Notes under the pieces: generated by a model
Databases searched by the model: none
What the model saw: only the letters and a program-made list of their open reading frames with translations
What the model was told of the DNA's origin: nothing
DNA from: Nectonema munidae
Taxonomy: Eukaryota > Nematomorpha > Nectonematoida > Nectonematidae
NCBI GenBank assembly: GCA_030549495.1
Contig: JAUIRK010001031.1
Span: 248,001 to 312,000, forward strand
Direction: 5' to 3'
DNA length: 64,000 bases
Shown here: positions 14,001 to 29,000 of the stretch, in pieces
Numbering within the stretch: the first letter of the stretch is position 1
How the letters are laid out: every line of letters begins with the position of its first letter
Position numbers and translations under genes: made by a program

Positions 14001-17000
14001 ATCAGAAAAATTCAATGTATAAAAACAGTAGGACTTAGATTAAATTCTTTATCAAAATGAAATAGCAGCGTGTTAAGTTAAAACGGTAAATGCAACAACA
14101 GAAGGATTTCGATTATATTCTTTATCAAAATGAAATAGCAGTGTGTTAAGTTAAAACGGTAAATGCGGGAAGGTTTAGTTTTTTATTACGGGTATGTGGC
14201 GGGTGTAAATAATAAAATGCTGGGAGGGCGGGTATTGGGAAATTTAATACATAGGTGCGTGCGTGTCTAATTCTAAATAAAAAGTAAGCATTACTCTTAA
14301 ATCATTCAAAACTAAATAAGATTCTCGTTTTGATCTGTTTTTGAAAATTTCATCAAAATTTTTAGTTTCTTCTTGTAGTTTTTCACCAACATTTTTCAGG
14401 TTGTTTTGAAGATTTTCATTTAAGTACTTAATTGAATCCAAATCAGAAGAAAATTGCGTGATTTTATTTTCAAATTGATCAAAAGAACTTTTAATTCTTT
14501 CAAAATCACCAATCACATCAGCATCTTCAAACGAATAATTGGAAAGAATCTTTAGAGTAATAGAAAATATATATAAATTTATTTCTAAATATTTAGAGTA
14601 AACATACTTTCATGTACTGCTCTAGATTAAGAAGTAAGGAATTTTTATTTTGGAGGTCTAACTCGTCAATTCTCTTACCAATGCAATCAGGAGACAAAGG
14701 TCCGCCACAAAAAATTGAATCGTATGACTTTTTGATGGAAGAATGCAGAAGTTCGTAGTCTTGAGAAAAACTTGACAGAACACTTGACATTTTCGTAAGC
14801 TTTTCAATTATTTGATGTGTGTGTTGCTTGCAATTGTTGTATGAACTTATAACTTTTTGCGACTCACTGTGAAGACCAGGATCTATAATTTTGTCTTTTT
14901 GATCGATAATATCTGTTATGTCATCATAAACAGTATTATAAGAAAGAGCTTCCTTCTATTTAAAAATGAAGTAAAAAATATATAATTCAGTGAAAAAATA
15001 ACTATGAAATTAGCTTTCGCAAAGAGGTAGTTTCATAAAAAAGACTATAAAATATTCAAAATCTAGTAGTATAAAAAACTTACTTTTAATTTTTCAAATT
15101 TGAAGATTTCAGAATCCAAATCTGACTTAGAAGTTAGCTTTTTTTCAGAAAACAAATTTATTTCACTTACATTTTTTTCAATAAAATTCGTTAATATAAT
15201 AAGATTGTTTTTGAGTTGAGTAGAATGACCTTCTACATTTTGTAGCCAAATTTCTTTTTCTTCAAATGACTTGAGAACTTTTTTCAAACTAGAAATATAT
15301 TTACTACAGGCATTAAAGTTTAAAAGATATAAAACTGTACTTTAATTCTAAAGAAATTAACTTTTCTTTCAAAAAGTGTAACTTGGATTCGGAAGAAAGC
15401 GAAGAAAAAGCGTCACAAAAAGAGACGTTAAGTTTTTTAAAGCAATTTTTAGCTTCGTTCAACAATTTGTTACAGATGTTCAAATTAGACTTTACGGCGG
15501 AAATGGTTTCAGACTTGTTTTCATAATTTGATGTTCCAATTTCATCTAGACTTCTTTCACTTTTTTGCAAAATTTTAAGAACATTGTCGACATAGTTGTC
15601 AATACTGACAATGCTATTCAAAATTCGCTCAACATTACATAGCGTGTAGAGGCAATTAGATTGGTGATATTTGAACTTATGAAAAAGGGCATTCAGGGAA
15701 TCTTCAAAATTGTCTAAAGATTGTTAGATATTTTAAGTTTGTCATCATGATTATTATATGCGTGTATACGATTACTCACCATAAGAAATGTCATTTAGTG
15801 TGAAGTCTATTTGCATTTTGAGCAAATACTGCTCAATGATATCGTTTCTTGAATCTAACATTTCTTTCCAATTAGATTGACAACTCTTTATATTATCCAT
15901 TTCTTGTTCTTTCTTGGAAAGTTCTTCTTTCAATTGCTAAAATTAGTAATAGAATTTATAGTTATGTGCCTTCTTTAATTTAAACAAGGATATTACTCCA
16001 ATCTTAGGTAGATAACATTGTGAATGTTCCAAATTCTCAAGTATTTCTTCTTCTAAATTTTCTATATTTTGTGAAGACTGTGTCATCCAATGATAAGCCC
16101 CATCTAAAGACTTGTCGATCAAATCTTTACCCGTCAATAAAACATTTAGGCAGTTATAATAAGTTTGTAAAAAATCAGAAAGCGCAGCTTTGCTCTTACA
16201 ACAAACAGTTAGAGCACTTTGCATCTAAATAAAAATAAGTACAGATAAAAAGTAACTATAATATATATTCATTTATCAATTTTACAGCTAGTGTTCCCAG
16301 CACGCTGAGGTTTAGCCGGTTTTTACCACTATGGCATCTAATCTCTAATTATTTTGCCTCTCCATTCATCTCTATTTTGCTCGTCCCCTAATGCTAAATG
16401 TCTTTTGCTCATGTCTTTTTTGACTATTTCTATCCATGTCATCTTTGGCCTGCCTTTACTCTTACCTAAAGTTGGATTTTTATAAGCTTCTTTAATTAGA
16501 TCACAGGAAGGTTTTCTATTTACATGCCCAAACCACCTTAACCTTTGTATTTCTAATACTTTATTTATTTCATTTACTTGACATAAACTTCTTATCTTTT
16601 CATTCCTATAATATATATGTATATTGTATATATACAATAGGCCGCATAAGTATTCGGCACATGAAGAATATCTGTAATTATTATTATACGGTATTTATAT
16701 AAACAAAACGTGAAGGATAAAATGTTATAAACTTATTTAGTTTGTTAGACAATAGGAAACAGAATAACTAATCATAAGAAGTAACGTTAACAGAAATATT
16801 TATTCGGATTGGACATGCGACACTACTGTTGCAAGATTGTCTGAAATTAAAGAAACGATTTTTCCTTATAAAAGTTGTACTCTTTGTGCATATTATCTCC
16901 TAGATCTGACTGCTTGTTTCTATTTTTTGTTCACATTTTTGATTTTATCATTGTCTAAATTATCTTATATCCTTTTCTCATACCCCATTTAGGAGTAACT

Positions 17001-20000
17001 TTTCCATTATAAAATAGTTTTCTTCAGCTAACTTAGATTATACTTAGATATTTTTAATTCCTAAATTTAATTTTTTAGATAATGGCGCCAGCAAACTTAG
17101 ATGGAGCGGCATGGCCGCAACTGTTCTACGTGACTGGTCATAAGCCTATGATTAATAACAAAACTAACAAATTCGACTTTTCAAAAGTCGAATTAAATTA
17201 TCACTAAGGAATTTGACTAATAATAAACTTTAAATTATCACTAAGGAAGAAAAATCAAGTTAAAAAATTATATCAAACGTTTTGAATCTTAAAATAGTAA
17301 GTATATCTATAATTATAATTGTAAATCGATATAGAGGGATAAAAACATACAACGTGCACTCTATATAACATAGCCTGACGAGAATCAATCACTACTCTAT
17401 ATATCTAACAACTTCACCGGATCCACCATGCGTAAAAATATGTATTGGAAATAATAATTCATACTTATTTGCATAAAATTTATATGGTTAAATTTAAAAG
17501 TTTAAAATTTTGGGTAATAGAAACCAAATAACGTTATCATTTAGATCTTGACAACGTGTTACTTAATTCATCATAAGAAATAAATAAAGGATGAGAGAAC
17601 TACAGCCCATGAACTCTTTCTATGCAACCATCGCTGAAAAAAATTTTTAGTGAACCTTTTAAAAAATGCGAAAGTTTTAAAATAATATCAGGTCTTTTTT
17701 TCAAAACTATTAAAAAAAGAGTCTTAATAATAATGCAAAATAATCGCGGATGATTAAAAAATTATATTTTTGCTTAACTAGTACATTGAATAAAAGTGTA
17801 TTTGCAATTTAGTGATATTTTTTTAAAATTTCACAGAGCAAAATTTTAGTTGCATCCCGCTAAACCTTGCGGAGACTTCAATGAGGCCCGCAACTTATAT
17901 CTGAAAAATGAAACTGCGACATTGAAGTTTATTTTATTTGTAGGAAAAAATGAACAAATTTTTTAAGCTCCTCTTTTCTTCAAATAGTTTAAACCAGGCA
18001 TTGAAATCTACAAATCCTTTTTATTCTTGACTTTTTTGACTTGTAACATGTCGAGATACAAAGTACTCAACAAGCACTTAGGATTAAGTTTCATCCAAAT
18101 TGTTGGTAATTGTCTGAATAATTTAACATCGGAACAAAGTGAAAGTACCGCATACAATAACAAATAAAAATATGAGTATTTATTATGATAGCTAAAGTGT
18201 GTATGAGATAAGGGGTTTCGAGATTATGCATGCAAGATACTTACGTGAAAGCTATTTTATCAAACGATTATACAATATGTTAAGCTATTAGACAAGAGCT
18301 AAGATATCTAATGTAATTTTTAGTCTTAACTTTAACAACCCTTAAATGTTTATTATACGTATTAATTGTTTCAATGTTTTTATTTCTGCTAATTTGATGT
18401 AAGAATGAGAGAGTAAAATATATACTTGATTGATATGACACCATAACTCTTTTCTAGACGTGTATTTATGAGACTTTTTAAAATTATCGAGTTGATCAAA
18501 AAGAGATTCCACGTTCAACGTTTCTATCTTTCGTATCAAATCCTTTAATGAAAATATAAAATTGTAAGTTTTTTTTCAAACGTTAAAAGAATAGACTTAC
18601 TTCAACTTCATTTATATGCTTATAAATCATATTGCTTTTATTTAATTGCACACTAGGGTAAATATCAGATATATCACCATTACTTTTGACAATGACCAAT
18701 GAGATTTCACGAACTTTAGTTAGAAGGACATTTACTTTGTTTTCTACTTCTTGTTCATGCTCCTAAAACAGCATTTATATATTATATATGAGTAGCACTG
18801 TTGTGACATAATCTCAACACAGGGGGCCGAATCTTGTTTTAGTGTGGCAGAGATAATAAAAGTTTAAAAATTTATATATCTTAAGAGAGGGATGAAGGGG
18901 GCGAGGGCTCTCCTCCACACCCCTTCTCCTTATTGACGGAATGGTATAATTATTCATCATTTTCTTACGTGTATTATTATATCTCTACAAATAATTTTTT
19001 AGTATTTAGCAGGCGAGTTTTTATATTCAATAAAAAGTTAACATTCATAATAATCAGTACGAAGAAAAGAGAATCGATTTTCACTTTTTTTCTATATTTT
19101 GTGAAGTTTTATGCCAAAATATAAGAAATCATTTAATAATAAAATTCTCTTTAACAAACGAAAAATACGAGTTTATAGTTCTTCTCAAAGACTATGAATA
19201 AGCTATTTTGTTCAAAATTTTTAAAAATCTTGTCAAATAATAATTAATATTACATTTTATTTTTTCAAATTTCACCCACAGAATTTCTTCAGATACAAAA
19301 TTCACAAGAAACTCTAAAGTTTGTTGAAAGATTATTTTCAATGTTGAAAAAATTTCTATGCAAAGATAGAAATGTTGTCGTTTAACTAATATAAATTATA
19401 TTATTATAACGTAACTCTTTGATGATTTTAAAAAGTATATTTTCTCAATAAAATATTTTTTTAACTAAAAAATAGTAGGCATAGAAGAGATCGATAAAAA
19501 TAATTTGGAAGACTTTATTTTCTTTCACGCATAAAAGAGTGTTTAAGAAGATGGAAACTGTTTTCTTGTAATATTAATTTACACTATAATTGTTAAAGGT
19601 AATTGTTTAAATAAAAATAACTCTGTATTAAAACCATAAAATAAAAATCAAAGCCTTAAAAGTAATTAATCAGGTATGTGTTGCAGTAACGTAAGCAGAA
19701 ATTTAGGGGGTGTAAAAATGATTTCTCATATGATTCTCCAAAATTTTCTTAGAATGGCACAACCTCCTTTGCTAAGTCACTGATACTAAAGATACTTTTA
19801 ATTGAGCCTATTATATTTGCTAAATATAATTTAAACAATCAAGTCTTTTATTCCCGAAATCAAATATATAGCATCTTTATTTATTCTTAGATATTCATTT
19901 TATTTAATGTTTTAGTTTTTTTTAATCAAAATTGCTTTGAATAGTTGGCAATGTTTTCAAACTTTGCTTAAATTTTTTTTAACAAAATTTAGTATAAATA

Positions 20001-23000
20001 ATTTCATTTCCATGTATTTTATGGGGTATAACTTTAGGAATAGAATAACTAATCTTTCAAAAATTCTAAACATTCAATTTCTATTTAAAAGAGCTAAATT
20101 TAAATTAACGACTCCATACCTGTCAATTCATAGACCCAAGTCCTAATTATATTTTGAAGCAATTTACTTTACTAACTGAATATATGTATAGGTAGAATAT
20201 GAAGATTATATAAGATGATTCTTGTTTTTCTGTGTTACTAATCTAGTTTGGTAACATTTCGTTGCTAAAAATTTTAAAATTTTGGCAATTGTGACCAATA
20301 ACTGTTAAATGGAAATAAGGAGGGATAACGGCTTAATTACATGGGATGAGTAGTGATCTATCATATGTGAATGATTTTATTCTCTTGTTGAGAAAAGATT
20401 GGTTCACAAACTTTGTAAAAATTGCCTAGTGTTCCCTTTATAATTTTTTAATAGGTCGGGTCTTATTTAAAAAAAATAAATCAACATATTAACTAATTTA
20501 TTCAAAAATTGTCTGAACAATTCAATCAATATCGATGGGATGGATGTATCTACTTTGTCTAAACCAGTTGTCTACGTTTGGCTCTGCTATGGCCAATGCA
20601 ACTGTCATATCATTCCAATCTGTTTCCGGTTTTGATTTTAATGGCAATTAGCGTGGAAAACGATTGCTCACATTTATATGCAGTGCTAAATCGAATCAGA
20701 ACGTTCAGAGCAATATTTGCAACATCACCATGGGACTGTCCTATTTTAATCCAAAACTATACGACATTTTACGAAAAACATGCTTTAACCTTCTCAACCA
20801 TTAATCAAATCAATAATTTGTTCTTGAATAAAGAAGTCTTCTGAGGCCAGATTACTAATGGAGATTATAAAAGGATTTTTGATAAATTGAGAGTATTTTT
20901 CAAATTATTGCAGGTAAGGAAAATAAAGAAAAATTTCTTGGCTAATATACGTTACAAGGTGTTTCATGGCCTCCAGGACATCTTCCTCGATGAAAATCTT
21001 ATTTTCATCAACATATATGTTCAGATATGAAAATGGAGCAAAATTCTCGTTTTCTATGAATGCCATAATTCTAGCTTCCCTTCAAAAGCTGACATTTTTT
21101 ATGGGGGTTATCTCCTTTCCTTGCAGGGCAAGAAAGAAAAAAAAGATTGGAATATACGAAAACAGACATAAGAAAATTTTACATGCAGGTCTGGTTTGCT
21201 TTGCAGAAATTGCTGCATTTCTTTGCATAGTATCGCTCGCTTCAAAGCCTTTCCTTTGGAAAGGCACCTCATGTTTTACTGAAGCAAGAGTTTTTCAAAT
21301 TAGGAATTATTTTGTTTGCATAACTCAAAAAACAAACAAGGATTGAAAGCATTTGCTCAAATGAAATACACCGTTTTAATGACTTCATTGAGAACATTTT
21401 CCAACTCATCGGGAATGGTTTTCATTATTAATGCTTGGTTTCATTTCCAAGTATCTTTTTTAATTGGCGGCTTTTAGAAAAGTGAATTCTAACAATTCAG
21501 AACACAAAAGACAATTAGGTTCCTCTTCCCCATAAGACGTTAATGCTGTAAAACCACATTTCAAGTATGAGTCGTCATATTTAACTTTTTGAGCTATTAA
21601 GAAAAATTCACATTTATATCTATAAAATGAGGCCTGAAAAGCAATAAAAAAGTAAAAATTAACTCAATTCAAAGACTAAATTATATATTCTTTTAGATGT
21701 GACTTATTTCAAAATCGCAAATGACCCAATATGGATTCCATTTAGTAACTCCTTCTCGGTCCTCATGGAACTGCTTCGCGATCTCCTAGGGGACCGCGGA
21801 CACCTGTTTGAGAACCACAGAGCTAGAAGGTAGTGAGGCAATCAGAATTGCAAACGAGAAAATTTGACTTTATAAAATCCGTGCAGTTATCCGTAGTTAT
21901 GGTTGGAATGGGAGCTTAAATGCAAGTATAAAGTCGGATTATAATGGTGCTGTTGGCATTGGACAAAAATTTTTTTATAATAAATTTTGAAAATTATATA
22001 AAAAAATGTGGCCCCCAAAAAAATCTTGAGGATGTGTGCCTCTGATATGGGTTTTAGTTATTTTTTGTTTGATAAATACTGATGATCTCATTTAATCGAA
22101 AAGGCTTATTAATAGAAATATCTCAAATACCAAAATCTTTTAATTTTGAGCGTATTAAACTGCAACGTTTCTCAACCTTTTACCGATAACAGAACAAAAA
22201 TATTTTATCTCTTTTGAATATGGCACCCTGGTTGAGAAAGTGTGCATTAGAGAAATAAGAATTTTTATAAATGCTTTTCATACAATTTAACCCATTTAAG
22301 ACCAAGCAAAGCAGACGATATCTAAAAAAAACGCAGACGATTTATATTCAAAGTCATTGAAAAAAGCAGACGAAGATGAAATTACTTATGTTTCAAAATA
22401 GGAACATTGGTCGTAAATGGGTTAATAACAAAAATGGGAAAGGAAAGTATAAGCGAGATTACTCTTTCGAAAAAGTCATCTGGGACAGCAAACTTTTGAG
22501 GCAGAGCATCATACAACAATGAAACATAAGTCAGGATGGAACGATCATCAGGGTTATCATTGTCCACATCTAAGTAAGAAGGTAATTTATTCAAAATTCA
22601 AAAATACACGCAAAAAAGGACATAAATTTAAAGTATCATTAGGAAAACAAAATTCTCAAGTAAGAGTGAACGACATGGGAAGTAGTGTTCCCGAATTTTT
22701 GTCTTTTTTGTCTCCCCTGGATTTCGCTAAAATTTAAAGGAAAAATATAAGTTCTCGGTTTTCGAGGAATCAATTATTTTTATCTTCCTTCATAAATTTG
22801 AGCAAGAAAAAATGTGAGATTACGGAATAAAAAACTAAATCTCCAATAAAATTTTTACAAAGTATCTAAATAAGTTAATATCAATCTGAAGGATCTTAAA
22901 ATTGATCTTTTTACGACTAAATGTTAACCGAGAAATTATGAAAGAAATTCCAATCGTTTATATGAGGAAATAGGCATTTTTGATTGTGGCAAAATATTAA

Positions 23001-26000
23001 TTTTGATTAAAACTAACTTTTATAAATATATATTTTTTTTGATCGAAAGAATATTAATTAAGATAAATACTTTAATGGTTTCTTTAAATCATATGATTTC
23101 TTATATATGATGTAAGTATATAGAAAAAAAATATAAAAAATGCAGAAACCCAATCTTAGATTAGAGTAGCTTTCAGCGATAAAAATCACATATACTGTAA
23201 AGTAATAAATTAAAGAAAACTTTAAAATTTCGCAAAATTAAACTCCACGAACTTCATTTCTAGAGTTTCTAGTTTTTGTATTGTAATTTTTTATAACATT
23301 AAAAATCTTTCATGTACTAAACTTAAAATAACTGTCATTTAAATATAAAGTGCTTAAAAGGAAAAAAAACTAAATTTTTTGGGCGAAATATCTAAAATTT
23401 TAGAAGTTCGCTAAATTAAATTCTCGCAAATTTGTTTTTCAACCAACTGCAAAATTTTGCTACCGTGAAATTAAAGTGCTTTACAATATTACATCAAATA
23501 AAATAGATTTTACTTTTTACACAATCAAATTAAAATATGATAAATCTCGAGAGGAAAAATTGTAAAAAAAAATTGTACATGATTCCGGCAAAGGAAACAC
23601 TGATTGGAAGAAATAAAATTCCATTTATATGAAATAATCATGCTGATTACAATTAATGAGGTACAATTAGTCGAGATAATAACATGATAAAAAAGGAATA
23701 AGATAAATTAATATTTAAAATAAAATATAAAGTAAACTAAAAAATATCTGATAGTCAACAAAACTGATTATTGAATAGTGACAAATTAGTAAATTCAGAT
23801 TTATTTTCAAATTTGTTAATAAATTTAGTTGAATTAAAAAAAAAATATAAAAGAAAACTAAACAAAAACAAAGAAAAAAATTTCAGCAAAAAATAATTTA
23901 AGACAAAATTGGTGCCGATATAATTAAAAACTATTCGGATACTGAAAGAGTGGGTATTGTAAAAAAAGCTTAAATATTTTACTAAAAACGTCAAATGCTT
24001 ATTTATTTTTAGTCACATTTGACAAAATAAAATGAAAAAATGCAACAATTATTTATCATCAAATTTATCAACAAGATAAAAATAAAATTTAAAAAAGAAA
24101 AAAATTAAAAACGTATCAATAAATCAAATTTGTTAACTATATTGTCAACATATTCAATTTTGTATTTAGAATTTTAACTAAATTTGGAACTTTTAAAAAC
24201 AGCGATCCGAGTTTCCTTTTTAAATAATAACAGACCCAAATCAAACCTGACTCCAGCTATGAAAAAGCTTCTGAAATATTAATTAAAATACAACACCCCT
24301 GGTAATGACTAATGTCCAGTTTAATAAGAAATGTTTCCATCCGATTTTATATAATAAGTAATTCTTCAGTTAATCACTAATAAATTGTAATTACGAGGTT
24401 GGTCTTTGGGTGAAGAAAGTCTCGCATTAATTAAATAATTTATTATTAGTTAAAATCAATCACGTAGGAAAAATACCACGAGTAAGAATAAATACACCAG
24501 CTTCATCTATTCAACACTTGTGACGTATACTGAGCACAAACATCTATAAAACACTCTCTAACTTAGAATAGAGGAGCTAGAATTTTATTCAGAATGAAAA
24601 GAAAAACTCAAACCACAAATAGATTAAATCGTGTAATTTTCTTCTAGTTAAAATTTATGATTAGAGACTACTGATAAAAGGATTTTCATTAGTGCTTTTA
24701 TAATCGTATAATTTCAAAATTGAAAGGTGAGCTTATATTTATGAGTTTGTAAAATTTTAGTAGGATTATATGCTTTATATTTTTTAAATGTTAATAAAAA
24801 GCAAAATTAATTTGAACAATAAAATATTCATATAATAATAGAAAAAAGGGTACTAAAATATACAAGAAAAATATAAATGAAAAATAAGATAAAATTAAAA
24901 ACAAAAAACCGTAGCGATAGTATTGTTTAAAAAATCGTTTGAAAATTACATTGATGAGTATGAAAAACGGATTAGATTAAATAAACATAAGCAGAGGAAT
25001 GATAATAAAATTCATCAGTATATTTCATAAAAATATTGGAAAAATAAACATATTTGATAATAAAAAAACAGGGAGCTGTCAAAATCAAATTTAGAGATGC
25101 GATTCCACGACATCTCATCATCTGTCAAATAATCAGATGTAAGTTATTGAGGAAGGACTCGTCTTTTAATTAATAATTAATTAATTAATTAAGTTGTTTT
25201 GTGACGTTCGCACCCATCCTTTCGGATATCGTGGCCCGCCCGGAATGCTGAGTCCAAGTCTAACTGGACTTTCCATCCCACTAAACACCTATCGGCCCTT
25301 GTTACAAAAGAATAGCTATACCTTGTTATATATATTATTTTACAAGAATTTATGTGACAATATATAAATACAACTGAGTGAAAGATACAATCCTAACGCG
25401 AACGCTCCCAATTTGGGAAACAAACTTATTGTCTAGTGATAGCTTGATTACTAACCACGTAGAATCGCGTCGCTAGAGCACTACATAACCGTAAAAACGT
25501 TTGAATTCTTCAGAGGAAGAAACCCAGGGTAAAAAACCGGCACAACAATTAATAAAAAAATTCATCATACGAGAGTTATCACATTGACAGTTAATCCTTT
25601 GAGCACCGACTAATCGGGTGTTTTCTTTTTCAATACAAATCTATATATTTAAAGCAGACGTTTTTCATTTCTTAGTATACTTATTTCACACGGTTCCTCA
25701 AAGGGTTAACTATAACGAATATCTCTTAACTATATTTTAAATTTTAAATTACTCAACAAATTTTCCTTGTGTGTGGTCTTTGAATAAAAATTTGTAAACT
25801 AAATTCTTAGTTTACCCTTTGATTTTTTAATTCTGAGGCATGATTAAGGGTCATATGATCAAGTGATGAAATATTAACAATAAAGGAGATATAGAGAGAT
25901 AAAGATTGGAAATGACTGATATAAGCCACGCCGTGAACTCAAAAAAGATAGATAAAAATATTTAAACACCTTTTTTAACTTTACAAATTAAATTAAAATA

Positions 26001-29000
26001 CCTTCAGGATCAAGAAGTTTAGTCACTCCGTACTCCTTTTCTGCAATTGCAAAGGCAACGCGCAATCTTTCTCGAGAGTGCAAATACGATATCTCTTCCA
26101 GATTAACTAGATCAGGACTTAATATAAGAAATATTTTTAAAATGCTGTGCAACATAAATTCAAAACAAAACAGTACTTGAATCTGTGGAGAATGTATAGA
26201 AATAAAAGGCCATTTTTCCAATCATGTGAAAAGTCGTTAACTTTAACTTTGTTTGAATAAGGCCTGATTGTGCTCTTCACCCACATCATCAAAGCGGAGC
26301 GTGCTGACGTATCATTTTTCTCGCCATAATTAATTATTTCAGAAACCTACAAAAAACAGCTCAAATTTTAATGTTGAAAAAAACATGCAACTATTCAGGA
26401 AGAGAAGAGTACCAAAACGAGTTTACCTTTAGTTTGTAACGATATCAAACGTAATATTGTTGTACCTTGAACCACCATGCAGCGAGGTCCTAATATTAAG
26501 ATTATTTTAAAGAAGGGGCTCAAAATTTTTTAGGAGCAGTGGGAGTCGGGGTCATATTTTCAAATCAACTTGTAATACTTGGAAGCAATTTCTGATAAGC
26601 ATACATACAAATTTGAATCATAATTAAATCTAGTGATATTACATGAGAAAAGAACTTATCTTCCTAATTGTTGCTTGTGAAGGTAAAGGTACCTAGGGTG
26701 TTTTCATTGAGAAGGCACAATTGCGCCGCTTGTATCGAACTATGAAGAAAGTAGGGTTGATCCGGGATCGAACCCAAGACCTTGAGTTATCGAATCCAGC
26801 ATCCAACCAACCCTACTCACGCCCCATAATTTTAATTATAAAAATTAAATTATTTAATAATTATAAAAAGTTTGCAGTTTCAGAATTTGCATTTACGCTA
26901 CATATTTTTCCCCGATTTAAAATTATAGCGCAAAGAGAAAATTTATTCATCATACTATATTCTTAAGATTTGAGGAACTGTAGTTTTTTTTAATTTTTAA
27001 TAAGTTTTAATCCTAAAAATTAAATCAAAAACAAAAATGGAGGTAGGATTTAAATTTTGTTTCCTATCGAAAGATTACCTTTACATCTTTTTTCACATGT
27101 TACTAATTGTATTCATCGAGAAAATGATGAAATAAAAGTAACTGTAAAAATAAGCCAAGTTTTGTGCACTAAAAGTGTAGAAAATGTCACAGAGAAATCT
27201 ATAACTATGAGAAAAAGTCTACTTAACCAAAATCGAAATTACCAGGAAACGAATAAATGTAAGGAATATAAAGAAGTCATCAAATCAATCAAGTATATTG
27301 GGTTGCTAATCAATGATTCTAGAAAAGGTAAGAAAAAGTTGTTTTACTCGATTATGATACATTAGGAATAAAGTCAGACGTTCTATCTGTTGAATAGTGT
27401 TTGGAAAGAACCACTCTTTTCATTTATAATAAGAATGACATTAAATATAGTAGTGAACTTATACCAGAGGTGTACCTTTAGTAAAAGGTTGCAGCACATG
27501 TAACCTTGACCTTATATGACAGTGTCTATTTCTAATTTACGCGCTATTCTTATAATATAATAATAGCACCCTTGAGATATAGAGTCAATTTTAGGAAGTG
27601 TAACTCCTAAAAGATTTGCCAATTTGTTGCATGCAAACAATCAGGAAGCTATGTTAAAAATTCTGAAGAGTTAGTAGATAAATTGAGATTGTGAACTCCC
27701 AGCGAGGGTACCCTAGTCCAGATATGGAAATTTTTTACTATAACTCCACAATAGAAAGCCATCGCTTTTGCTGTTGAATTATATAAGGACATTAATGAAA
27801 AATAATTCGATGTGGAAACAATTGTTATAAAAAAAGTAGTTATTGAAATTCTGCAGGACTTTCATAAGGGATATTATAATATTATTTTCAAAAAAGTTTA
27901 TTATGGGAAGATATATGTATGAGCTATTTTTGTGGGTAAGATCAATTTTTAATTGATGAAATATTGGAGGAAACAAAACCATTTACGCTGCAAAATAAGA
28001 TTACCATGGAAAGAGAGGATACTTAATTAAAGTTAGAATTTTTTACCCGTAAAAATTGAAAGAAAGAAATATTTTTTAGAAAAAAAACAAAATCTGGGAT
28101 TTATCTTAATTGGAATTCATTTGGACCCATGCTAAGTTAAGAATAATAAAAACCTTGCTGAAAAGTGCTAAGAAATTTAATAATGCTAAGAAGGTTAATG
28201 GAAATTACAAATAAAATGATATCGTTTTTAAAGAACTGATAAATATGTACCTTGTTTGGTCATCCTTACTACAAAAAATATTTTTAATTGAAAAAGTATA
28301 TAAATAAGTGCTTACGTAAACATAAAGTTATTACTAAATTTAATGTTATAATATCAAATGGTAATAAAGTCAAAGATGTTTAAAACATGAGATATTAAAA
28401 GCTGGAAAATGAAATTTAATGTCTATGAAAATGATGGGAAAATTGAGAGAAAAAAATACATTGGCCAGACAGGAAGAGAAATGTATGAAAGAATAAAGGA
28501 ACAGACCAGAGACGTCAAAACAATATGTCTGCGTGGGAGCTAATCAAAATTGTTTTTTCAAGCGTTTGTTTGATTTCAAAAAAAGAATAAAGAAAGAATG
28601 AAGAGTTTATCATTAACAGATACATGGTTTTAACTCCAAAATTATTTTTGTAGTTTATAATTATAATAAAACTTTTATGATATGCTTATCCTGTATTTTG
28701 CTTATATCATGCTTATCTTCTTATTAACCATACATAAACATCCAACAATTATTAGTATTCATTATTCACCCAACTAACATTGCGCCATCAAAACTGGGAT
28801 CCACCATTTGACACATTTGTCGTGTTCGCTTTCTCACTAACTAATTTAAAAATTTGGATGCAATATATTTTCTATCATAACCTCTAAAAAGTACTCAACG
28901 GGTTTGAAATCTTAGCTAAAATAGAGGATGTCAAAACCGTTTTCGTCTTATCATATATGAAATATTGACTCAAACGTATTAACGTCTTTGTCTATACGAA

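Noticed and set aside
18342-18539. Internal Met in exon 10 as an independent start codon
   Set aside because: The frame runs upstream to an acceptor and continues from exon 9 in phase, so the Met is internal.
22519-22737. Plus-strand open frame of 72 codons
   Set aside because: Overlaps the CH2 exon at 22463-22569 in antisense and has no motif of its own.
26740-26825. A tRNA gene on the minus strand
   Set aside because: Good polymerase III boxes, but no matching acceptor stem, and the same 140-bp unit occurs three times with a shared non-tRNA body.
27057-27365. Plus-strand 102-codon open frame as a host gene
   Set aside because: No recognisable domain and composition like random AT-rich sequence. 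It lies next to an element fossil, so at most an eroded piece of it.
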